NCBI GenBank assembly: GCA_947632275.1 | Contig: CANROR010000078.1 | Coordinates: 1 to 5,320 of the forward strand | Reading direction: 5' to 3' | Source: an uncultured Bacilli bacterium | GTDB taxonomy: Bacteria; Bacillota_I; Bacilli_A; RF39; UBA660 | Length of the DNA stretch: 5,320 nt | Position numbers and translations under genes: made by a program | Notes under the pieces: generated by a model | Seen by the model: only the letters and a program-made list of their open reading frames with translations | Databases searched by the model: none | Told to the model about the DNA's origin: nothing | In this document: in pieces, positions 1 to 4,840 of the stretch | Layout of the letters: every line of letters starts with the position of its first letter | Position numbering within the stretch: the first letter of the stretch is position 1

Positions 1-424
1 CCCCGATTTTATCCATTTTATTGGCAAAAATCATTCTTGGTACTTTATATTCAGTTGCTTGACGCCATACAGTTTCACTTTGAGGTTCAACCCCCGCATT
101 GGCATCAAGTAAACAAATAGAACCATCTAGTACTCTAAGTGATCTTTGAACTTCGACCGTAAAGTCAACGTGTCCTGGGGTATCAATGATATTGAAACGA
201 TATCCTTTCCAATGGGCCGTCGTTGCCGCACTGGTAATGGTAATACCTCTTTCTTTTTCTTGATCCATCCAGTCCATTTGAGATTCCCCATCATGAGTTT
301 CCCCAATTTTATGAGTAATCCCAGTGTGGAATAAGACTCTTTCGGTAAATGTTGTTTTACCGGCATCGATATGAGCCATAATCCCAATATTTCTTAATTT
401 ATCTAAACTAACATCTCTAGCCAT
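1..424 (-). CDS. fusA: Elongation factor G, N-terminal 141 residues (gene runs off the left edge)
   Basis: EF-G is the cytosolic GTPase that drives tRNA-mRNA translocation and, with ribosome recycling factor, splits post-termination ribosomes. The visible part is the start of the GTP-binding domain. It shows the P-loop AHIDAGKTT (residues 17-25), the switch I stretch RGITITSAATT (59-69), DTPGH (81-85) and NKMD (135-138), which is the full G1-G4 set of a translational GTPase. The segment GVEPQSETVWRQ (111-122) is also typical of EF-G. The start is the ATG at 422-424, giving MARDVSLDKLRNIGI, the usual EF-G beginning. The gene follows rpsG after 8 nt and has only a weak Shine-Dalgarno sequence, unlike rpsL and rpsG, so translation is probably coupled to rpsG (inference). 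The roughly 550 remaining residues lie outside the window. Identification is secure; intactness cannot be judged. Confidence 0.97.
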   Translation of the reverse strand, partial: MARDVSLDKLRNIGIMAHIDAGKTTFTERVLFHTGITHKIGETHDGESQMDWMDQEKERGITITSAATTAHWKGYRFNIIDTPGHVDFTVEVQRSLRVLDGSICLLDANAGVEPQSETVWRQATEYKVPRMIFANKMDKIG

Positions 425-432
425 AATTCACA

Positions 433-900
433 CTACCATCTATAATGAGCAAATGCTTTATTTGCTTCTGCCATCCGGTGCGTGTCTTCGCGTTTTTTGC
501 AAGCACCACCAGTACCATTAGCCGCATCCATAATTTCATTTGCTAAATTGATGGCCATTCCCTTTCCACTTCTTAATTTTGCATAATTAACTAACCAACG
601 TAAAGCTAAGGTTTGCGCTCTTTCATCATTTACTTCAATTGGTACTTGATAATTAGAGCCCCCGACTCTCCGTGATTTAACTTCTAAAGCTGGTCGAATA
701 TTTTCCATTGCATCATTAAATACATCTAATGCTGGCCGACCAGTTTGTTTTTCAACTATTTCAAATGCTTCATATAATATTCTTTGGGCAGTTCCCTTTT
801 TTCCATCAGTCATAATTTGATTAATTAATTTCGTTACAACTTTCGAATTATATATAGGATCTGGAAGCACATTTCTTTTTACTGCTCTTCTTTTACGCAT
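433..900 (-). CDS. rpsG: 30S ribosomal protein S7
   Basis: S7 is a primary 16S rRNA-binding protein that nucleates assembly of the 30S head and lines the E site. The 155-aa product is full length (family about 156). It shows the N-terminal VLPDPIYNSK (11-20), the conserved RRVGGSNYQVP loop (77-87), RWLVNYAKLR (101-110) and the C-terminal KREDTHRMAEANKAFAHYRW, where the bacterial protein normally ends. The start ATG at 898-900 sits 7 nt after a near-perfect AAGGAGG. The gene lies 19 nt after rpsL and 8 nt before fusA, in the classic str operon order. In E. coli, S7 represses this operon by binding a longer rpsL-rpsG intergenic RNA. The short gap here leaves no room for that structure, so any S7 feedback would have to act elsewhere (inference). 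No anomalies seen. Confidence 0.99.
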   Translation of the reverse strand: MRKRRAVKRNVLPDPIYNSKVVTKLINQIMTDGKKGTAQRILYEAFEIVEKQTGRPALDVFNDAMENIRPALEVKSRRVGGSNYQVPIEVNDERAQTLALRWLVNYAKLRSGKGMAINLANEIMDAANGTGGACKKREDTHRMAEANKAFAHYRW

Positions 901-919
901 TATTTTTCCTCCTTAACTC

Positions 920-1333
920 TTATTTTTTAGGCTTTTTAGCGCCATATTTACTACGACCTTGTTTCCGATCTTCGACACCATGAGTATCAAGTGTACCACG
1001 AATAATGTGATAACGAACACCGATAAGGTCTTTTACTCTTCCACCTCTTACTAAAACAACACTGTGTTCTTGTAAGTTGTGTCCTTCACCAGGAATGTAA
1101 GCATCGATTTCTTTACCATTAGAAAGTCTAACCCGAGCATATTTTCTTAAAGCAGAGTTAGGTTTCTTTGGAGTACGAGTACCAACTTTCGTACAAACTC
1201 CTCTTTTTTGAGGACTTTTGGCATCGGTTTGTTTCCGTTCCAAAGTATTGAATCCCACATTTAAAACTGGGCTTTTACTTTTTCTGGTTTTACTTTTACG
1301 ATTCTTTTTAACAAGTTGATTTATTGTAGGCAT
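920..1333 (-). CDS. rpsL: 30S ribosomal protein S12 (long Bacillota form)
   Basis: S12 lies at the 30S decoding centre and affects proofreading and streptomycin response. The 137-aa protein begins MPTINQLVKKNRKSK and carries the lysine/arginine-rich insertion (about residues 15-37) that makes Gram-positive S12 longer than the 124-aa E. coli form. Core motifs are PQKRGVCTKV (41-50), TPKKPNSALRK (54-64), GEGHNLQEHSV (82-92) and RGGRVKDL (96-103). Lys57 and Lys101, equivalent to E. coli Lys42 and Lys87, are wild type, so the common streptomycin-resistance changes are absent. Asp102 is the residue beta-methylthiolated by RimO in many bacteria. Residue 104 is Ile where nearly all bacteria have Pro (E. 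coli Pro90). The start ATG at 1331-1333 follows an AGGAAGGAGAG ribosome-binding site. This is the first gene of the str operon, with its own promoter and leader upstream. Confidence 0.99.
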   Translation of the reverse strand: MPTINQLVKKNRKSKTRKSKSPVLNVGFNTLERKQTDAKSPQKRGVCTKVGTRTPKKPNSALRKYARVRLSNGKEIDAYIPGEGHNLQEHSVVLVRGGRVKDLIGVRYHIIRGTLDTHGVEDRKQGRSKYGAKKPKK

Positions 1334-1391
1334 ATTTTTCTCTCCTTCCTATTAACACATAACCAGGCGTATCATATTTTAATTTTTATTA

Positions 1392-1411
1392 GGTTCCACC
1401 TAAGTAGAACC
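1392..1411 (-). other. Leader RNA hairpin upstream of rpsL
   Basis: Read on the minus strand, GGTTCTAC and GTGGAACC pair around a TTAG loop to give an 8-bp stem with one G-U pair. The stem extends outward by a G-U and two A-U pairs (to 1389 and 1414). It lies within the predicted 5' untranslated region of rpsL, about 11-14 nt after the predicted transcription start and about 60 nt before the start codon. No U-tract follows, so it is not an intrinsic terminator. The structure is seen directly; a regulatory role is inference. It could be a ribosomal-protein binding site for operon feedback or simply an mRNA-stabilising 5' stem. Confidence 0.55.
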
Positions 1412-1431
1412 CAAATTCAAAACGCATACAT

Positions 1432-1460
1432 AATATAACAATTTATTATATGATTGTCAA
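1432..1460 (-). promoter_or_regulatory. Sigma-A-type promoter of the str operon
   Basis: On the minus strand, a perfect -35 TTGACA (1455-1460) is followed, after exactly 17 nt, by -10 TATATT (1432-1437), a 5 of 6 match. The -10 is preceded by TG one base upstream, forming an extended -10. Transcription should start near 1425, giving a leader of about 90 nt before the rpsL ATG. The near-consensus sequence fits the high expression needed for ribosomal protein genes. It also shows that the str operon here has its own promoter downstream of the preceding operon's terminator. Confidence 0.88.
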
Positions 1461-1494
1461 GACAAAATTTTGCTAAATTTTTATTTTTACGCAT

Positions 1495-1521
1495 TAAAAA
1501 ATATGGACCGTCATCCATATT
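1495..1521 (-). terminator. Intrinsic terminator ending the three-gene unknown operon
   Basis: On the minus strand, ATATGGA and TCCATAT form a perfect 7-bp stem around a 6-nt loop, extendable by one A-T pair, and run into a T-rich tract of about six residues. The stem begins right at the TAG stop of the 95-aa gene, and the T-tract points away from that gene toward rpsL. The stem is AT-rich with only two G-C pairs, so it may be weak, but its position after the stop codon and before the str promoter is what a rho-independent terminator would show. Confidence 0.75.
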
Positions 1522-1809
1522 CTATAAAAACTCAATTAATCTAAAATTAGCATTTAATTTTTCCACTAAGGAATCTTTTTCATATTTATCAAGCATTTCT
1601 TTAAAATTACTATGATCCATAAAGAACATATCCGGGAAGTTTAAAAAGATATCAACATAAGTTTTAATTCCTAAATCTTTTAAATAACCTAAGTTAGCTT
1701 CCACTAAATCTTGCGATTTTTTTAGGCCATTCATAATTTTCTTGGGCGTAGAATCAATTAATTCTTCAATATCTTCTTGCGTAAAATCATACTTTTCTAA
1801 AAACTTCAT
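1522..1809 (-). CDS. Small all-helical protein of unknown function with mTERF-like repeats
   Basis: This 95-aa acidic/amphipathic protein is not recognised as a named family. It has no signal peptide, no membrane segment and only one Trp/Cys-poor helical domain in view. Two repeat units can be seen: DIEELIDSTPKKIM (13-26) and VDIFLNFPDMFFM (52-64), with their prolines 37 residues apart (Pro22, Pro59), joined by the helix NLGYLKDLGI (39-48). The pattern D-I, then a proline six to eight residues later, then a helix ending in L-x-x-L-G, resembles mTERF-type helical repeats; similar units occur in the two genes before it. The start ATG (1807-1809) overlaps the previous TAA by one base (TAATG) and has an AGGAAGG Shine-Dalgarno 7 nt upstream, so translation is probably coupled. 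It is last in the operon, directly before a terminator. It might be a remnant or a partner subunit of the 237-aa protein. Confidence 0.85.
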   Translation of the reverse strand: MKFLEKYDFTQEDIEELIDSTPKKIMNGLKKSQDLVEANLGYLKDLGIKTYVDIFLNFPDMFFMDHSNFKEMLDKYEKDSLVEKLNANFRLIEFL

Positions 1810-2522
1810 TACGCAGCCTTCCTTCCTAAAGTATTAGCATCTAATACATTATCTATTTCACTACTTAATAATTCCATATTACCAACTTTAAAAGTTTCAG
1901 CAAAAGTAGACATCAATACTTCTTTTTCACTTAATTCAGAAACATCCATTTTATCAATGGCCATCATTATGGCTTCTTTATCTTCAGTACTAGTTAAAGT
2001 AAAGATTTCTAATAACTTATTAGCATAATCTTTAATCGCTTTTTTCTTTTCATCATTATCCGTAACAGCATAATCGGTAAAAGAAACAGTATTATCAACA
2101 GGAGCTAAAGCTTCTTTATTTTCAAGCATTGGCCCTACTTGTTTTTTAAATTCCCGAGCACTAAAAATGTAATCAGCACATAAACCAGTGGCTTCATCGC
2201 GATATGGTATACCGACGGCATCACATTGACCCATTCTTTTAATAACTTCGGAAATTGAGCAACTAACTAAATTAGGATTTTGCTTGATGTTCGCAATAAA
2301 TTCCATTTTACTGGCTAATTCCAAAGTTTGTTGAGCTGATCTTGGATCAACAGTATAAGCTCGAAAATGACTAGGTAAAATAGGATAAACATCATATTTA
2401 GTTAAAATATCATATGTTTCCTTCGAACCTAATTCCAAACTCGCGGCAAACTTATATACTTGATCTTTTGCTTTAACATTAATTCTTTCGTTTATTTCTG
2501 GTAATTTTTCAATTAATTCCAT
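1809..2522 (-). CDS. Helical protein of unknown function, middle gene of the operon
   Basis: This 237-aa protein is not recognised. It lacks a signal peptide and transmembrane segments, so it is probably cytosolic. The N-terminal half (about 20-130) looks like stacked helices. The unit FIANIKQNPNLVSCSI followed by a helix ending in AVGIPY (75-107) fits the same repeat seen in the neighbouring genes: hydrophobic-x-x-I, three residues, Pro, hydrophobic pair, a helix, then Gly-Ile. A preceding unit may be DILTKYDVYPILPS (38-51). Three cysteines (88, 100, 115) occur in this half but are not spaced as an evident metal site. Residues 135-160 look like a polar linker, followed by a second helical section (160-230) and a short basic tail, GRKAA. 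The start ATG (2520-2522) has AAAGGAGG 8 nt upstream, beginning at the previous gene's stop codon 15 nt away. No catalytic motif is apparent. Confidence 0.85.
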   Translation of the reverse strand: MELIEKLPEINERINVKAKDQVYKFAASLELGSKETYDILTKYDVYPILPSHFRAYTVDPRSAQQTLELASKMEFIANIKQNPNLVSCSISEVIKRMGQCDAVGIPYRDEATGLCADYIFSAREFKKQVGPMLENKEALAPVDNTVSFTDYAVTDNDEKKKAIKDYANKLLEIFTLTSTEDKEAIMMAIDKMDVSELSEKEVLMSTFAETFKVGNMELLSSEIDNVLDANTLGRKAA

Positions 2523-2537
2523 TCCTACACCCTCCTT

Positions 2538-3716
2538 TTAATAAGCCATTAAAGGTACTTTCTTAGGATCTAAACCACTTATTTGCAATATATTAATGGT
2601 ATTATTTAAACCATTTAAATCATATTTAATTAATACACTAGGCATTAAACATATATCGTTTACTTCTTTACCTATTTCTAATAATTTATCAACTTTTTCC
2701 CCTAATTCTTTATCATATAGAAGTTCAAAGTTTTCAAAAACTATATCTAAATTCATATTTTTCTTTTTTAAGATTTCGACATTTTTATGAATTAATTCTT
2801 CACTATAATTTTCTAAAATTTTAGCAAAGGCCCGATCGGAAAATTGACGGGGATTCAAACCATTTTCTTCAAGAATTCTTTCTAGCATTCCTTTAGCCGT
2901 TTCTTTATTTTCTTCCTTTACAGGTTCAACTTTTGCTTCATCTTTATTTTCGGCAACTGGCGTAACGACAGTTTCTTCTGTTGCTTCTGGGCTTTCTTCA
3001 ACAAAATCATCAACAATTTCTAAAGGTTCTTCTTCATTTACTTCGGCAATTATTTCTTCATCAGTTTTTGCTTTGCTTTGGCCATTTAAATTAGCATTAT
3101 ATTCAAACAAAGCATCTTCAGGGAACATTAATAGTTTAGCCGCTTCTCTTTGTTCATCGACATTAAAATCAAATTTTTCTAATAATGAAACAATTTCATC
3201 ACGCGTAATATTGATATTTCCATTTAAGGCTAATTCAAAATATTCATTTAATTTAGCTTGATTACTAATGGCTTCATCTTTTCTAATGCCTAATTCTTCA
3301 ACTAAGGTAATGGCATTATTCATTTCTTTTTCGACATTTTCTAATTTTTCTTTCGCCGTTTTATTTTCGCTAACTACTTTATCAATTGTTTCTGGAAGTA
3401 ATTTACTGACCTTTTCATTGATCATATCTGGTTCAAAATCAATTTTCAATTCATCTAAAACAAAAGCAAATTCATCGCGATTAATATTGCTTAAAACATC
3501 CATCAATTTATTGCCTTGTTCGGCCAAAATTTGTTCTTCATTAGTTAGTCGTTCAATTTCGCCTAAAAGAACTTCTTTTTCATTTTTCGTTCTTTCTTGG
3601 GTTTCAATAGCATCTTCTCTTTCTTTATTCATTTTTTTAAGAATAATACTATCTTCACCCCGAAGATTATACAACTTATCTAATAATGCTTTTACTTCAC
3701 TAGTAATTACTTTCAT
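2538..3716 (-). CDS. Coiled-coil protein with acidic linker and C-terminal helical repeats, unknown function
   Basis: This 392-aa protein is not recognised. In order it has a highly charged coiled coil (about 20-72), a helical unit starting NINRDEFAFVLDEL (77-90), a second coiled coil (about 108-158), a related unit starting NITRDEIVSLLEKF (169-182), a disordered-looking Glu/Pro/Val-rich linker (215-275) and a C-terminal helical-repeat domain (278-392). The C-terminal domain contains NLDIVFENFELLYD (322-335) and NDICLMPSVLIKYD (353-366), about 31 residues apart. There is no signal peptide or membrane helix. The ATG at 3714-3716 is chosen over an in-frame ATG at 3758. A near-consensus promoter lies at 3744-3772, which places the upstream ATG before the transcription start, and AAGGGCG sits about 8 nt before the chosen ATG. 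First gene of a three-gene operon. The coil-linker-repeat layout suggests a scaffold or adaptor, possibly binding nucleic acid or protein; that is inference only. Confidence 0.87.
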   Translation of the reverse strand: MKVITSEVKALLDKLYNLRGEDSIILKKMNKEREDAIETQERTKNEKEVLLGEIERLTNEEQILAEQGNKLMDVLSNINRDEFAFVLDELKIDFEPDMINEKVSKLLPETIDKVVSENKTAKEKLENVEKEMNNAITLVEELGIRKDEAISNQAKLNEYFELALNGNINITRDEIVSLLEKFDFNVDEQREAAKLLMFPEDALFEYNANLNGQSKAKTDEEIIAEVNEEEPLEIVDDFVEESPEATEETVVTPVAENKDEAKVEPVKEENKETAKGMLERILEENGLNPRQFSDRAFAKILENYSEELIHKNVEILKKKNMNLDIVFENFELLYDKELGEKVDKLLEIGKEVNDICLMPSVLIKYDLNGLNNTINILQISGLDPKKVPLMAY

Positions 3717-3743
3717 TTTATTCACGCCCTTTATTATATTTAA

Positions 3744-3772
3744 ATTATAGCAAATCAACTGGTAAATGTAAA
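3744..3772 (-). promoter_or_regulatory. Sigma-A-type promoter of the three-gene unknown operon
   Basis: On the minus strand, -35 TTTACA (3767-3772, 5 of 6) and a perfect -10 TATAAT (3744-3749) are separated by exactly 17 nt, with TG one base upstream of the -10 (extended -10). Transcription should start near 3737, leaving a leader of about 20 nt before the ATG at 3716. It faces away from the transporter promoter, so the two operons are divergent with about 24 nt between their -35 boxes. The strength of the match suggests substantial constitutive expression. Confidence 0.85.
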
Positions 3773-3779
3773 TAAAAAT

Positions 3780-3835
3780 CTTTAGAAATAACGAATTTAA
3801 CCAAAAAAAGTCTTTAGAATATACTACCTTTAGAA
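3780..3835 (+). repeat. Three exact copies of CTTTAGAA upstream of the transporter gene
   Basis: The 8-mer CTTTAGAA occurs at 3780-3787, 3812-3819 and 3828-3835, so starts are 32 and 16 bp apart. The first two copies are also preceded by T and followed by similar bases. The second copy lies in the spacer just upstream of the predicted -10 of the transporter promoter, and the third overlaps the predicted transcription start and the ribosome-binding site. This arrangement fits operator half-sites for a regulator of the transporter, but the motif is A/T-rich and could recur by chance. The repeat is seen; the function is inferred. Confidence 0.4.
3797..3825 (+). promoter_or_regulatory. Probable promoter of the ABC transporter operon
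   Basis: TTAACC (3797-3802, 4 of 6 to the -35 consensus) and TATACT (3820-3825, 5 of 6 to the -10 consensus) are separated by 17 nt. The predicted start near 3832 would give a leader of only about 16 nt, beginning at the ribosome-binding site. The match is weaker than the two minus-strand promoters, consistent with a regulated gene, and no riboswitch could fit in so short a leader. Confidence 0.55.
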
Positions 3836-3840
3836 GGAGG
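3832..3840 (+). promoter_or_regulatory. Ribosome-binding site that fixes a TTG start
   Basis: AGAAGGAGG is a full-strength Shine-Dalgarno sequence ending 7 nt before TTG at 3848-3850. The next in-frame Met codon is about 148 codons further on, so this site is the reason to accept the TTG start of the substrate-binding protein. Confidence 0.85.
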
Positions 3841-3847
3841 AATTTTT

Positions 3848-4840
3848 TTGAAAAAGAAAATATTAATTTTTATCTCTATTATCGTGGTTATTGGTCTTAT
3901 TATTCTCGGAATTTTTTGCTTTAAAAAAGATAATAAATCCAATCTTACCAAAATTCGCTTAGCTGAGGTTACTCACAGTTCTTTTTATACACCTTTGTAT
4001 GTGGCTATCGAAAAAGGTTATTTTAAGGATGAAGGTTTAGATATTGAACTAATTTTAACCCCGGGAGCTGATAAGGTAAGTGCCGCGGTTTTATCGAATG
4101 ATGTGGAAATTGGTTTCGCCGGAGCGGAATCAGCTATCTACGTTTATGAACAACAAGAAAAAGATTATTTACAAATCTTTAGTGGCCTAACCAAACGCGA
4201 TGGTCAATTTATAGTATCCCGCAAAAAATATGATAATTTTACTTTAGAAGATTTATATGGTAAAGAAATTTTAGTTGGTCGTTCATCCGGAATGCCCGCT
4301 TTAAATTTCTTAAATGCGATTAAAAATGCTAACATTGATTTAAAGAAAATAGATGCGAACTATTCCGTTGAATTCTCGGCTTTATCCGGAACTTTTATTG
4401 GAGGCACCGGCGACTTTGTTAATCTATTTGAACCAAATGCGACTCTACTTGAAGATCAAGGCTATGGTTATGTGGTAGCAAGTGTCGGTAAACTTTCGGG
4501 CGAAGTACCTTATACGGCCTTTTATGCCCGCAAAAGTTATATTGAAAACAATAGTGCTATAATCGAAAAATTTACGAAAGCCATTGCCAAAGGTATTGCC
4601 TATACTTTAGAAACGGATGAAGCAACAGTAGCCACCGATATAATTAATCAATTCCCAGATACCAGTATCGAAGATTTAGCAAGTATGATAACGCGTTATA
4701 AAGAAGCTGACTGCTGGCTTGAAAATCCTTATATTTATGAAGAATTATTTACCAACTTAGAAGATTTCTTAATTGATTTTGATTTAATTGATGATTATGT
4801 CCCATTTAATGATTTAGTAAAGAATTTCTATCATGACTAA
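3848..4840 (+). CDS. ABC transporter substrate-binding protein, NMT1/NitT-TauT-ThiY type
   Basis: This extracytoplasmic binding protein delivers a small molecule to an ABC importer. The family covers nitrate, sulfonate/taurine and thiamine-precursor binders, and the substrate here is unknown. The 330-aa product has an N-terminal KKK followed by a long hydrophobic segment (5-25). A cysteine lies at 24, but the preceding GIF does not fit a normal lipobox (Gly/Ala/Ser expected before Cys), so the segment may stay as an uncleaved anchor. Family features are SSFYTPLYVAIEKGYFKDEG (44-63), a D-V-E-I-G-F strand (85-90), GLTKRDGQFIV (113-123), GRSSGMPAL (144-152), GGTGDFVNLFEP (185-196) and GEVPYTAF (218-225). 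The start is TTG, fixed by a strong ribosome-binding site. The stop codon overlaps the ATPase gene. No thiamine-type riboswitch precedes it. Fold and role are confident; substrate assignment is not possible from sequence alone. Confidence 0.93.
   Translation: MKKKILIFISIIVVIGLIILGIFCFKKDNKSNLTKIRLAEVTHSSFYTPLYVAIEKGYFKDEGLDIELILTPGADKVSAAVLSNDVEIGFAGAESAIYVYEQQEKDYLQIFSGLTKRDGQFIVSRKKYDNFTLEDLYGKEILVGRSSGMPALNFLNAIKNANIDLKKIDANYSVEFSALSGTFIGGTGDFVNLFEPNATLLEDQGYGYVVASVGKLSGEVPYTAFYARKSYIENNSAIIEKFTKAIAKGIAYTLETDEATVATDIINQFPDTSIEDLASMITRYKEADCWLENPYIYEELFTNLEDFLIDFDLIDDYVPFNDLVKNFYHD

Noticed and set aside
127..387. An 86-codon minus-strand frame and a 62-codon plus-strand frame (146-334) inside fusA
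   Set aside because: Both overlap the EF-G reading frame, whose GTPase motifs are unmistakable, and neither has its own ribosome-binding site or family resemblance.
1389..1414. The rpsL leader hairpin as an intrinsic terminator or attenuator
   Set aside because: The downstream sequence is A-rich, with no U-tract, on the transcribed strand sense.
1445..1450. A perfect TATAAT on the minus strand as an alternative -10 for the str promoter
   Set aside because: The bases 17 nt upstream read GCAAAA, not a -35; it lies in the spacer of the much better TTGACA/TATATT pair.
3268..3750. A 160-codon open frame on the plus strand with a hydrophobic, Ser/Leu/Phe-rich translation
   Set aside because: It lies antisense to the coiled-coil gene. 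The Ser/Phe/Leu richness is what Glu/Lys-rich codons give when read in reverse, and the minus-strand gene has a promoter, ribosome-binding site and coherent domains.
3717..3758. A 14-codon upstream extension of the 392-aa protein from an ATG at 3758
   Set aside because: The promoter at 3744-3772 puts the transcription start downstream of that ATG, and no Shine-Dalgarno sequence precedes it.
3717..3847. A thiamine pyrophosphate riboswitch in front of the binding-protein gene
   Set aside because: None of the conserved THI-box sequence elements is visible, and the predicted leader is only about 16 nt.
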